22,377 nucleotides of DNA from an uncultured Prevotella sp. (lineage in GTDB: Bacteria; Bacteroidota; Bacteroidia; Bacteroidales; Bacteroidaceae): NCBI GenBank assembly GCA_902497035.1, contig CABVDL010000039.1, forward strand, positions 1 to 22,377. Direction: 5' to 3'. Shown piece after piece: positions 7,606 to 14,186 of this stretch. The position numbers were made by a program, and so were the translations under genes. The number at the start of each line of letters is the position of its first letter. Position 1 is the stretch's first letter. The notes under the pieces were generated by a model. The model saw nothing but the letters and a program-made list of their open reading frames with translations. It searched no databases and had not been told where the DNA came from.

Positions 7606-8124
7606 ATGATAGTAACTACCAAGAAAGGAGACGGCGGAAAAACATCGCTTTATGACGGCTCGCGGGTGGACAAGACCGACCTGATCATTGAACTCAACGG
7701 GGAACTCGACGAGTGCAACGCGCTGCTTGGCCTGTGCAAGGTGATGTGCGGTGAGGCCAGTGAGGATGCAGGATCACCTTTCCATGCGTCAGCTTTCGAG
7801 ACCATACAACGGGAACTTATGGATTTGATGGCACTCATAGCTCGCGACGCTGACAAGACAAAGGAGCTGACGCTCAGCCAGGCCATCGGGCGTATGGAGG
7901 CCTATATAAATAAGGTGGCCAAGGACAGGGCATTTAAGTTTGTGTTGCCCGGCCGTGACCGAACTGACGCCCTGCTCCATATCGTGCGGACCAAGGTACG
8001 CACGTGTGAGCGGCGGCTGGTGGCTCTTATGGCTGCCGATGACGGCTATGCGCCGGTGCTGCGCGTTTACCTCAACCGCCTTTCCGATTATCTCTTCTGC
8101 ATGATTCTTGACCGGTGGAAGTAG
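7606..8124 (+). CDS. PduO-type cob(I)alamin adenosyltransferase
   Basis: The enzyme transfers the 5'-deoxyadenosyl group of ATP to reduced corrinoid, giving adenosylcobalamin. The protein is 172 residues. It has the N-terminal ATP-binding motif TTKKGDGGKTSLYDGSRVDKTD (4-25), the acidic E33/D35 region, FVLPGRDRTDALLHIVR (112-128) followed by the basic VRTCERR (131-137) and YLNRLSDYLF (155-164), all features of PduO/MMAB enzymes. It follows the permease by 20 bp and precedes a convergent pheS, so it is the last gene of the cluster that begins at 3918. Together with the preceding binding protein and permease it suggests salvage of external corrinoid and conversion to coenzyme form. PduO versus other adenosyltransferase families is clear; the symbol (pduO or cobO in different annotations) is left open. 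Confidence 0.93.
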   Translation: MIVTTKKGDGGKTSLYDGSRVDKTDLIIELNGELDECNALLGLCKVMCGEASEDAGSPFHASAFETIQRELMDLMALIARDADKTKELTLSQAIGRMEAYINKVAKDRAFKFVLPGRDRTDALLHIVRTKVRTCERRLVALMAADDGYAPVLRVYLNRLSDYLFCMILDRWK

Positions 8125-8199
8125 CTGAAAGCGGAGAGTGGATGTAAAAAGAAGAGAGAAGAAACAGGGGGGGAAGACGCTGCACGGCATCGTCCTACA

Positions 8200-8238
8200 A
8201 AATAAAAAAGCCGACGACACAGGAAAAGTGCCGCCGGC
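8200..8238 (-). terminator. Rho-independent terminator of pheS
   Basis: Read on the minus strand, GCCGGCGGCAC (8238-8228) pairs with GTGTCGTCGGC (8220-8210) as an 11-bp stem, with two G-U wobbles and a 7-nt loop. It is followed directly by TTTTTTATTTTG. Because the mismatches are wobble pairs only in the minus-strand RNA, this terminator belongs to pheS and not to the plus-strand adenosyltransferase. Confidence 0.82.
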
Positions 8239-8249
8239 ATGTTTTGTCT

Positions 8250-8264
8250 CTTCCCTTAGGGAAG
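8250..8264. other. Small perfect hairpin in the convergent gap
   Basis: CTTCCC and GGGAAG flank a 3-nt TTA spacer between the pheS stop and its terminator. It lacks a following T tract on either strand, so its role is unknown. Confidence 0.4.
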
Positions 8265-8280
8265 CCGTAGAGAGGGGCTT

Positions 8281-9318
8281 TTAATAAGCGCTCTTGAACT
8301 CTTCAAGGAAGCGGGTGTCGTTTTCTGAGAACAGTCGGAGGTCGTCAACGCGGTATTTCAGGTTGGTGATGCGCTCCACGCCCATGCCGAAAGCGTAACC
8401 CGTATAGACATCGGGGTCGATGCCGCAGGCGGCGAGGTCGTGGGGATCCACCATGCCGCAGCCGAGTATCTCCACCCATCCCGTATGCTTGCAGAAGTTG
8501 CAGCCTTTTCCGCCGCAGATGTTGCACGAGATGTCCATCTCGGCACTGGGCTCGGTGAATGGGAAGTAGCTCGGACGAAGCCGGATCTTGGTGTCGGGGC
8601 CGAACATCTCGCGGGCGAAGGTGAGCAGCACCTGCTTGAGGTCGGTGAAGCTCACGCCCTTGTCCACATACAGGCCTTCCACCTGATGGAAGAAGCAGTG
8701 GGCGCGGGCCGATATGGCCTCATTGCGGTACACGCGGCCCGGGCAGATGATGCGGATGGGCGGCTCGTGCGTCTCCATGTAGTGGGCCTCGTCGCCGGAG
8801 GTGTGGGACCGGAGCAGCACGTTCTTGGTGACATCTTTGGGGTCCTGGGAAATGAAGAACGTGTCCTGCATGTCGCGGGCAGGATGGTCGGCGGCAAAGT
8901 TGAGCATCGTGAACACATGCTTGTCGTCGTCAATCTCGGGCCCGTGGAAAAGCGTGAAGCCCATGCGCTGGAAAATCTCGATAATCTCGTTCTTCACGAT
9001 GGTCAGCGGATGGCGGGTGCCTAACTCAATGGGGTAGGCCGTGCGCGTGAGGTCAATGTCCTCTTGCTGGCTGTCGGCTGTCGCCACGTCTTCGCGAAGC
9101 GCGTTGATTTTGTCGGTAGCGGCCTTCTTCAGCTCGTTCAGCTTAATGCCAATGGCCTTCTTCTGGTCCTTGGCCACGTTGCGGAACTCTGCCATGAGGC
9201 CGTTAATCTCACCTTTCTTACTCAGATACTTCAGTCTGAGCTGCTCCACATCCTCGGCATTCTTGGCCGAGAGCGTGGAGACTTCCTTGAGAAGCTCGTC
9301 TATTTTGTCTGATATCAT
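8281..9318 (-). CDS. pheS: Phenylalanyl-tRNA synthetase alpha subunit
   Basis: PheS is the catalytic subunit of the alpha2-beta2 enzyme that charges tRNA-Phe. The product is 345 residues from the ATG at 9318. The N-terminal 85 residues form the tRNA-binding coiled coil, and the class II synthetase core follows. Visible features are RHPLTIVKNEIIEIFQRMGF (102-121), PGRVYRNEAISARAHCFFHQVEGL (193-216, motif 2), a four-cysteine CxxC...CxxC knuckle (265-276) and the motif 3 region GMGVERI (311-317). The open frame continues upstream to 9681, but that part is antisense to the neighbouring lipoprotein gene and beyond the promoter box, so the extension was rejected. The beta subunit gene pheT is not adjacent. 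Confidence 0.97.
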   Translation of the reverse strand: MISDKIDELLKEVSTLSAKNAEDVEQLRLKYLSKKGEINGLMAEFRNVAKDQKKAIGIKLNELKKAATDKINALREDVATADSQQEDIDLTRTAYPIELGTRHPLTIVKNEIIEIFQRMGFTLFHGPEIDDDKHVFTMLNFAADHPARDMQDTFFISQDPKDVTKNVLLRSHTSGDEAHYMETHEPPIRIICPGRVYRNEAISARAHCFFHQVEGLYVDKGVSFTDLKQVLLTFAREMFGPDTKIRLRPSYFPFTEPSAEMDISCNICGGKGCNFCKHTGWVEILGCGMVDPHDLAACGIDPDVYTGYAFGMGVERITNLKYRVDDLRLFSENDTRFLEEFKSAY

Positions 9319-9347
9319 GCTTGTTGCATCAACGTTTATTCTGTCTG

Positions 9348-9355
9348 CAAAGTTA
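9348..9355 (-). promoter_or_regulatory. Putative pheS promoter (-7 box)
   Basis: The minus strand reads TAACTTTG, matching TAnnTTTG, about 29 bp before the pheS ATG. No clear TTTG -33 box was found at 19-21 bp. Confidence 0.5.
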
Positions 9356-9399
9356 CAACATTTATCGGATAAAATAGGAACTATATGAAAAATAATGCT

Positions 9400-9407
9400 T
9401 AATTTTG
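9400..9407 (+). promoter_or_regulatory. Putative promoter (-7 box) for the DUF4348-like lipoprotein
   Basis: TAATTTTG matches TAnnTTTG and lies 20 bp before the ATG at 9428. It is divergent from the pheS box about 45 bp away. A -33 box is not evident. Confidence 0.45.
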
Positions 9408-9427
9408 CGGCCATTAAGTTGTGTGTT

Positions 9428-10282
9428 ATGAGAAAGACAGTCTTTTTTGCAGTAGCTTCATTCCTGATATGTATCGTAATGACGCCGTTGGGCTGTACCG
9501 ACAAGAAACCCAAGCCGGTGGATACGCTGGCTGCCGACTCCCTGATAGCCGACACTTCCGGCATAGATTCTACCCAGGAAATGATAGAGGCCACGCCCAT
9601 GCCCAAAGCCGCCGACGAGCTGTTTGACGACTTTGTCTTCAATTTCGCGGCCAACCGCAAGTTGCAGCGGAAGCGCATCATGTTTCCACTGAAGGTCTAT
9701 CGCAATGGAAAACTGGAAAAGGAAATACCCGAGGCCAAGTGGAAAATGGAGCATTTCTTTATGCGACAGCAGTATTATACCCTCATCTTCGACAATATGC
9801 GGCAGATGAAGCTGGTGAAAGACACCACCATCGACCACGTGGTCATCGAAAAAATATTCTTCCGCAAGAAACTGGTGCAGCAGTTCCTCTTCAACCGAAT
9901 TGAGGGGCAGTGGAAGCTGACAAGCATGAACTACAAGCCGCTCTATCAGAATTTGAATGCCGACTTCCTGCGCTTCTACGACCATTTCTCGCGCGACTCC
10001 GCCTTCCAGGTGAGGAGCATGGCCAGCGAAGTGGAGTTTACCGCTCCCGACCCCAACGATGACTTCTCGACAATCAGCGGCGTGATGATGCCCCAGCAAT
10101 GGCCAGACTTCAAGCCGGGGCTCATTCCAAAAAACATCATCTACAATATCATTTACGGACAGAAATATGATGAGTCGAACCGTAAGATTTTTGTAATCAG
10201 GGGCATAGCCAACGGCCTTGAGATTGAGCTGACGTTCCGCCGCTTCGGCAAACGGTGGAAGTTGGTGAAGTTTAACAGTTAG
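9428..10282 (+). CDS. DUF4348-like lipoprotein of unknown function
   Basis: A 284-residue protein with a signal peptide and lipobox (TPLG-C23), followed by an acidic, Asp/Ser/Thr-rich linker to about residue 60. The rest is a globular domain rich in aromatic and basic residues (FFMRQQYYTLIFDNMRQMKL, VVIEKIFFRKKLVQQFLFNR) ending GKRWKLVKFNS. This overall layout matches what I recall of the Bacteroidales DUF4348 family, whose function is unknown. The start at 9428 gives a complete signal peptide; an in-frame ATG at 9395 lies upstream of the -7 box. It stands between pheS (divergent) and murB (56 bp downstream, same strand). Expected location is the periplasmic side of the inner or outer membrane. 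Confidence 0.8.
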   Translation: MRKTVFFAVASFLICIVMTPLGCTDKKPKPVDTLAADSLIADTSGIDSTQEMIEATPMPKAADELFDDFVFNFAANRKLQRKRIMFPLKVYRNGKLEKEIPEAKWKMEHFFMRQQYYTLIFDNMRQMKLVKDTTIDHVVIEKIFFRKKLVQQFLFNRIEGQWKLTSMNYKPLYQNLNADFLRFYDHFSRDSAFQVRSMASEVEFTAPDPNDDFSTISGVMMPQQWPDFKPGLIPKNIIYNIIYGQKYDESNRKIFVIRGIANGLEIELTFRRFGKRWKLVKFNS

Positions 10283-10338
10283 CTTTCAGCGAAATTCAAC
10301 GAAGAAGCCAACAGCGGAACATTAAAAAACGACAGCAG

Positions 10339-11379
10339 ATGAAAACAGCGGAAAACTATTCCTTGTTGCGTCACAACACGTTTGGCATTGACCAGCAATG
10401 CGACGAGTTTGTGGAGTGGGAGAATGAAGGTGATGCCGTAGCCGTGGCCCGGCTGCTGCGTGAGAGCAACAAGCCTTATCTTTTGCTGGGAGGTGGCAGC
10501 AACCTGCTGTTGACCGGCGACTTCCACGGAACGGTGGTCACGCCGGCCAGGCGGTTTGACTTGTCGGTCATAGTGGGCTACGGCGACAATGTGCCGAGCC
10601 TGCGGTGCTGGGCAGGGACGACATTCGACGATGTAGTGGCCTACGCTGTGAGGCACGGTTATTATGGTCTTGAGAATCTCAGCCTCATTCCCGGCGAGTG
10701 CGGAGCGTCTGCCGTGCAGAACATCGGAGCCTATGGCGCCGAGGTCAAGGACGTTATCTCGGAGATAGAGGCCATTGAGATTGATACTGGCAAGCGTGTG
10801 GTGCTCAAGGCGAGTGAATGCGGCTATAGTTACCGCCAGAGCCGCTTCAAGCATGAGTGGAAGAACAGGTATCTCATCGTCTACGTCACTTACCGCCTGT
10901 CGAGGCAGTTTAAGCCTGAGCTTGACTATGGCAATATCCGCAACCGGCTGGAGCAGATGGGCATTGATGTGGCTGAGCTCACGGCGGCCCAACTGCGCGA
11001 CGCCATCATTGATATCCGCCAACAGAAGTTGCCTGACCCTGAAGTGATGGGGAATGCCGGCAGCTTCTTTATGAATCCGATTGTTGACCCGGAGACGTTC
11101 CAAAGGTTGAGGGCCGCACATCCCGACTTGCATTATTTCGAGGTCAGCGGCAGCGACGGGCTGCCCGCCTACAAGATTCCCGCCGGATGGATGATTGACC
11201 AGTGCGGATGGAAAGGGCGCGCGCTGGGCCGTGCGGCAGTCTATGACAAGCAGGCGCTCATACTGGTCAACCGCGGCGGAGCCACGGGGCAGGAGGTGGT
11301 CAGCCTCATGCATGCTGTCCAGCATGACGTGAAAAAGACCTTTGGGCTCGACCTCAAGCCCGAGGTGAATATTCTTTAG
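10339..11379 (+). CDS. murB: UDP-N-acetylenolpyruvoylglucosamine reductase MurB
   Basis: MurB uses NADPH and bound FAD to reduce UDP-GlcNAc-enolpyruvate to UDP-MurNAc in cytoplasmic peptidoglycan synthesis. The product is 346 residues and of the type I (E. coli-like) class. FAD-binding motifs are LGGGSNLL (50-57) and LIPGECGASAVQNIGAYG (116-133). The proton-donating serine is S242 in NAGSFFMNP, and the C-terminal PEVNIL contains the conserved glutamate. IPAGWMIDQCGWKG near residues 282-295 is also typical. It follows the DUF4348-like gene by 56 bp, with no promoter box recognised between, so readthrough is possible. The gene converges with the small membrane-protein set at 11418. Confidence 0.97.
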   Translation: MKTAENYSLLRHNTFGIDQQCDEFVEWENEGDAVAVARLLRESNKPYLLLGGGSNLLLTGDFHGTVVTPARRFDLSVIVGYGDNVPSLRCWAGTTFDDVVAYAVRHGYYGLENLSLIPGECGASAVQNIGAYGAEVKDVISEIEAIEIDTGKRVVLKASECGYSYRQSRFKHEWKNRYLIVYVTYRLSRQFKPELDYGNIRNRLEQMGIDVAELTAAQLRDAIIDIRQQKLPDPEVMGNAGSFFMNPIVDPETFQRLRAAHPDLHYFEVSGSDGLPAYKIPAGWMIDQCGWKGRALGRAAVYDKQALILVNRGGATGQEVVSLMHAVQHDVKKTFGLDLKPEVNIL

Positions 11380-11386
11380 GTGAAGT

Positions 11387-11403
11387 ACCGGACGGCCGCC
11401 GGT
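11387..11403 (+). terminator. Weak hairpin after murB
   Basis: ACCGG and CCGGT pair around a 7-nt loop between the two convergent stops. There is no strong T tract, so a termination role is tentative. Confidence 0.3.
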
Positions 11404-11417
11404 AATGTGATTGTGAC

Positions 11418-11678
11418 TTATTTATGGAACTTGCGGTAGAGCTTCCACACGAGGAGCGCCGCGTCTACCGCCCCGGCACCAGCGTTAAACAGGCTGGACA
11501 GGCGCCGCGACGTCGGGGCATCTCTCTTCAGCATGTCGGGCTTATGAAACAGCGAAGTCCACAGCTGTTCTATTTTTTTGTTGTCCTTGTGTATGTCGGT
11601 CAGCAGGTCGGCCTTGCGCTGCCTGATGCTTTCGAGCGACTGGTAAACGGGTGCGACTGATGGTTGTTGTTCTGTCAT
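11418..11678 (-). CDS. Small coiled-coil/membrane-associated protein, unrecognised
   Basis: An 86-residue protein with no family I can name. Residues about 13-45 (SLESIRQRKADLLTDIHKDNKKIEQLW) are charged and heptad-like, consistent with a short coiled coil. A basic stretch (KRDAPTSRR) follows, then an alanine-rich hydrophobic segment at about 64-79 and a basic end (KLYRKFHK). That layout suggests peripheral or single-pass membrane association. It is the last of three minus-strand genes (YtxH-like, holin-like, this one), beginning 18 bp after the holin-like gene. The position is comparable to YqjK, the small soluble partner in the enterobacterial YqjD-YqjE-YqjK set; this is an analogy of layout, not demonstrated homology. 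Confidence 0.7.
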   Translation of the reverse strand: MTEQQPSVAPVYQSLESIRQRKADLLTDIHKDNKKIEQLWTSLFHKPDMLKRDAPTSRRLSSLFNAGAGAVDAALLVWKLYRKFHK

Positions 11679-11696
11679 AATGAACGAAAGCTGGTT

Positions 11697-12044
11697 TTAA
11701 CTGAGCAATATCTCTGCGAAGAAACGGACGAGCGGCCGCTCTATCCACTTCTTTCTGAAGACGACCACCAGTAACAGAATGACGAGGTAAGCGCCCGCCA
11801 CAATGGCGTAGGCGGCAGTTTGCCCCACAGCGGGAGCCAGTGCGGCTGCTGCAGCGAAACTCAGAAAGATGAGCATGAAGATGAGCAGGATGCTCAGAAT
11901 GGCCGTCATGGCAATGACCGTAAGTATTCTTACGGTTTTCTCTACGGCCGTAAGCTTCACGTATTCGCCCTGCGTCTGGGCATAGTGCATCAGCGTCTCA
12001 ATCAGTTGGCCGATGGTCTCAATGTTCTGGTCGTTTGAAAACAT
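11697..12044 (-). CDS. Holin-superfamily-III-like (DUF1469/YqjE-type) membrane protein
   Basis: A 115-residue integral membrane protein. Residues 1-38 form an amphipathic, glutamine- and glutamate-containing N terminus (ETIGQLIETLMHYAQTQGEYVKLTAVEK). Two long hydrophobic segments follow at about 39-68 and 75-96, with a basic C-terminal tail (FRKKWIERPLVRFF). This fits the Phage_holin_3_6/DUF1469 family. Despite that name, family members are mostly chromosomal membrane proteins, and there is no lysis or phage gene nearby. It sits between the YtxH-like gene (171 bp upstream, across the inverted repeat) and the small coiled-coil gene. A role at the inner membrane is inferred; function unknown. 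Confidence 0.8.
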   Translation of the reverse strand: MFSNDQNIETIGQLIETLMHYAQTQGEYVKLTAVEKTVRILTVIAMTAILSILLIFMLIFLSFAAAAALAPAVGQTAAYAIVAGAYLVILLLVVVFRKKWIERPLVRFFAEILLS

Positions 12045-12094
12045 TCCTTTTCAGTTACGAAGTCTGTTTCTGTATAAAATAAGCGAAGAGGCCT

Positions 12095-12190
12095 GGAAGT
12101 CCCGAAATCCTGAAGTCCTGTCACTGCTTGAACAATACCTGATTGCCAGGTACAAAGCACATGGCCGGACTTCAGTACTTCCGGACTTCC
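12095..12190. repeat. Imperfect inverted repeat built from 8-nt units
   Basis: Two 24-nt arms, 12095-12118 and 12167-12190, are reverse complements with 21 of 24 positions matching, separated by 48 nt. Each arm is itself three degenerate 8-nt units. On the plus strand the right arm reads GGACTTCA, GTACTTCC, GGACTTCC; the left arm reads GGAAGTCC, CGAAATCC, TGAAGTCC. Partial copies continue to about 12215 (CGACTTC, CGGACTTA), touching the end of the YtxH-like gene. It occupies most of the gap between the YtxH-like and holin-like genes. It is too long and too far from a T tract to be an ordinary terminator. Confidence 0.7.
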
Positions 12191-12215
12191 GACTTCTACT
12201 GCCTCCTGCCCGGAC

Positions 12216-12434
12216 TTAGGCCATGTCGGTGTCAACAGCATCTTTGATGCCGTCAACAAGATCGTCGGCGTCCTTGCGGTTGAGCCTGATGTCGTGTTTC
12301 TTGCAGAAATCGTCAACGGCATCAGAAATCTTCGAACGTGTGTCGGTTCCTTTCTCGGGAGCCATCAGCAGGCCAACAGCGGCGCCGGCAATGGCACCGC
12401 CCAAGAATGTGGCAATATAACCAAATGTTTTCAT
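12216..12434 (-). CDS. YtxH-like small membrane protein
   Basis: A 72-residue protein from the ATG at 12434. It has one glycine/alanine-rich membrane segment at residues 4-24 (FGYIATFLGGAIAGAAVGLL), followed directly by the YtxH-type signature MAPEKGTDTRSKI and a charged amphipathic helix (SDAVDDFCKKHDIRLNRKDADDLVDGIKDAV). Family members are stress- or stationary-phase-associated membrane proteins of unknown mechanism. A longer frame to 12494 lies across the promoter box, so it was not used. It is the first gene of the three-gene minus-strand set. By layout it corresponds to YqjD/ElaB in enterobacteria, which has its membrane segment at the other end. Confidence 0.82.
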   Translation of the reverse strand: MKTFGYIATFLGGAIAGAAVGLLMAPEKGTDTRSKISDAVDDFCKKHDIRLNRKDADDLVDGIKDAVDTDMA

Positions 12435-12471
12435 TTGTGGAAGTATTAAAAGTTGAATGTCTTTGTAAATG

Positions 12472-12479
12472 CAAATATA
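12472..12479 (-). promoter_or_regulatory. Putative promoter (-7 box) of the YtxH-like gene set
   Basis: The minus strand reads TATATTTG, matching TAnnTTTG, 37 bp before the ATG at 12434. No matching -33 box was found. Confidence 0.45.
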
Positions 12480-12494
12480 ATGATAAAGCGCCAA

Positions 12495-12662
12495 TGTGGC
12501 TCCCTTTTTCTGTTAAATAATGTGTATATCCTTGATTTAACAAACTTTATGCGAGCATTAAAAGGCGGTTTGTGGATAATTTCGTAATTTCGCACAAAAT
12601 AGGCGGTCGTGCCTTAAAAAGCGACAAACATTAATACACTATAAAACAATTTGAAAAGCAGC
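12495..12662. other. AT-rich divergent intergenic region
   Basis: This gap separates the minus-strand YtxH-like set from the plus-strand SPOR gene. A degenerate -7 box TAATTTCG (12585-12592, one mismatch to TAnnTTTG) lies 70 bp before the SPOR ATG and is the best promoter candidate. I see no ORF, repeat or RNA gene in it. Confidence 0.4.
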
Positions 12663-13160
12663 ATGAAGAAATCTATGGTATTTGGCGCAGCCTTAATCGT
12701 GGCCTTCGCCTTTACAAGTTGCAAATCCCAGGAAAGTGCTTACAAAAAGTTCTACGAGAAGGCCAAGGCTCAGGAAGAGGCTCAGACGGCTACCGCCCAG
12801 CCCGAACAGCAGGCTACCGTTACTCCGTTGGTGACCAAGCAGGCTGACCAGACCACCGTGACCAATGTCGACAATACGCCTGTACGTCAGGAAGATGTAA
12901 CCTTAATCAGCGGTGCGGGCCTGAAGCAGTACAGCGTCGTGGTGGGCTCGTTCGGTGTCAGGGCTAATGCAGAGGGCTTTCAGAAGATGTTGAAGGATGC
13001 CGGTTATGATGCCCAGATCGTGTATAACGCCAAGGTGAACTTCTACCGTGTGGTATCTGGTACCTACGACAGCAAGGACCAGGCCGTGCAGAGCCGCAAT
13101 GCCATTCGCGGCAGCCGGTTCGACAAGCAGAGTCAGGCTTGGCTGCTCTTTAAGAACTAA
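12663..13160 (+). CDS. SPOR-domain lipoprotein
   Basis: A 165-residue lipoprotein with signal MKKSMVFGAALIVAFAFTS and lipidated C20. Residues about 26-75 are a low-complexity, Gln/Ala/Thr-rich linker. The C-terminal SPOR domain (about 88-163) begins KQYSVVVGSFGVRANAEGFQKMLKDAGYDAQIVY and continues FYRVVSGTYDSKDQAVQ. SPOR domains bind denuded septal peptidoglycan, so the protein probably acts in the periplasm at division sites. The ATG at 12663 was chosen over an in-frame TTG 12 bp upstream, because it gives a normal lipoprotein signal. It is 15 bp upstream of the ruvX gene and probably heads the ruvX-def group. Confidence 0.93.
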   Translation: MKKSMVFGAALIVAFAFTSCKSQESAYKKFYEKAKAQEEAQTATAQPEQQATVTPLVTKQADQTTVTNVDNTPVRQEDVTLISGAGLKQYSVVVGSFGVRANAEGFQKMLKDAGYDAQIVYNAKVNFYRVVSGTYDSKDQAVQSRNAIRGSRFDKQSQAWLLFKN

Positions 13161-13175
13161 TGCCATGCGCTGACT

Positions 13176-13592
13176 GTGGCAAGAATTCTTTCGATTGACT
13201 ATGGCAAAGTGCGCACGGGGTTGGCGGTGACCGACCCCCTACAGCTTATTGCCAACGGCCTGACGACGGTAGAGACAAAAAAACTGTTCGACTTTGTGTC
13301 GGACTACGTAGTACGGGAAGGCGTGGAGCGTATTGTCATCGGCAAGCCCATGCAGCCCTGCGGTCTGCCGTCGGAGAACTTCGCGCGTGTGCAGAGCTTC
13401 GTCAACCGCTGGCACAATGCCCATCCGGATGTGCCCATCGAATACTATGATGAGCGCTTCACGTCGGTGCTGGCGCACCGAGCCATGATAGAGGGCGGTG
13501 TGAAGAAGAAAACAAGACGTGAAAACAAAGGTCTCGTGGATGAGGTGAGCGCCACCATCATCCTGCAGGACTACATGAATTCAAGGAAATGA
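13176..13592 (+). CDS. ruvX: Putative Holliday junction resolvase / pre-16S rRNA nuclease YqgF (RuvX)
   Basis: A 138-residue RNase H-fold protein starting at GTG 13176. The first acidic catalytic residue is D8 in LSIDYGKVRTGLAVTD. Further family elements are ERIVIGKPMQPCG (about 50-62), YYDERFTS with the second acidic residue, and DEVSATIILQDY with the third aspartate near the C terminus. In E. coli the family trims the 5' end of 16S rRNA; a Holliday junction role was proposed from structure. An upstream ATG is absent in this frame. The stop overlaps the def start in an ATGA (13589-13592), implying coupled translation. Confidence 0.94.
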   Translation: MARILSIDYGKVRTGLAVTDPLQLIANGLTTVETKKLFDFVSDYVVREGVERIVIGKPMQPCGLPSENFARVQSFVNRWHNAHPDVPIEYYDERFTSVLAHRAMIEGGVKKKTRRENKGLVDEVSATIILQDYMNSRK

Positions 13593-14152
13593 TATTACCT
13601 ATTTATACTTACGGGCAGCCGGTATTGAGGAAGGTTGCCCAGGACATCCCCGCCGATTACCCGGGATTGCAGCAGCTCATCAGCGACATGTTTGAGACGC
13701 TTGCCGCCTCGTCGGGAGTGGGGCTGGCCGCCCCGCAGATTGGCAAGGCCATCCGTGTGGTCGTCATCGATCTGGACGTGCTGAAGGACGAGTATCCCGA
13801 ATACGCCGGGTTCCGCCATGCTTACATCAATGCGCATGTGGTGGAGGCCGACGACAAGGCCGGCAAAGTGAGCATGGAGGAGGGATGCCTCTCCATTCCA
13901 GGCTTGAGCGAGGAGGTGGTGCGGCCCAAACGGGTGCATGTGACCTATCTCGATGAAAACCTCCAGGGCCACGACGAATGGGTTGAGGGCTATTTAGCAC
14001 GCGTCATGCAGCATGAGTTTGACCATCTCGAAGGCACGATGTACGTTGACCGCCTGTCAGCATTCCGCAAGCAGATGATACGCAACAAGCTGCGCGCAAT
14101 GACGCAGGGAAAGTTCTCGGCCGCTTACCGCACAAAACCCATCCGGCGCTAA
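13589..14152 (+). CDS. def: Peptide deformylase
   Basis: This metalloenzyme removes the formyl group from the initiator methionine of new proteins at the ribosome. The product is 187 residues. All three motifs are intact: GVGLAAPQI (43-51), EGCLS (98-102, metal ligand C100) and QHEFDHLEG (141-149, metal ligands H142 and H146 with catalytic E143). The 20-residue segment between motif 1 and motif 2 (DEYPEYAGFRHAYINAHVVE) carries a small insertion common in Bacteroidota enzymes. It is coupled to ruvX and followed 34 bp later by the TPR protein gene. Confidence 0.97.
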   Translation: MILPIYTYGQPVLRKVAQDIPADYPGLQQLISDMFETLAASSGVGLAAPQIGKAIRVVVIDLDVLKDEYPEYAGFRHAYINAHVVEADDKAGKVSMEEGCLSIPGLSEEVVRPKRVHVTYLDENLQGHDEWVEGYLARVMQHEFDHLEGTMYVDRLSAFRKQMIRNKLRAMTQGKFSAAYRTKPIRR

Positions 14153-14186
14153 CAGGGCATTCTGCCGTCAATAACATTTTTTCAGC

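Noticed and set aside
8167..8173. Run of seven G residues as a phase-variation tract
   Set aside because: It lies after the adenosyltransferase stop between convergent genes, away from any promoter or start codon.
9319..9681. N-terminal extension of pheS
   Set aside because: It is antisense to the lipoprotein gene and passes through the promoter box; family alignment starts at the ATG at 9318.
10279..11325. 348-codon open frame on the minus strand
   Set aside because: Antisense to murB, which has all expected motifs and correct length.
11697..12044. Holin-like gene as evidence of a prophage
   Set aside because: No endolysin, structural, integrase or repressor gene is nearby, and this family is commonly chromosomal.
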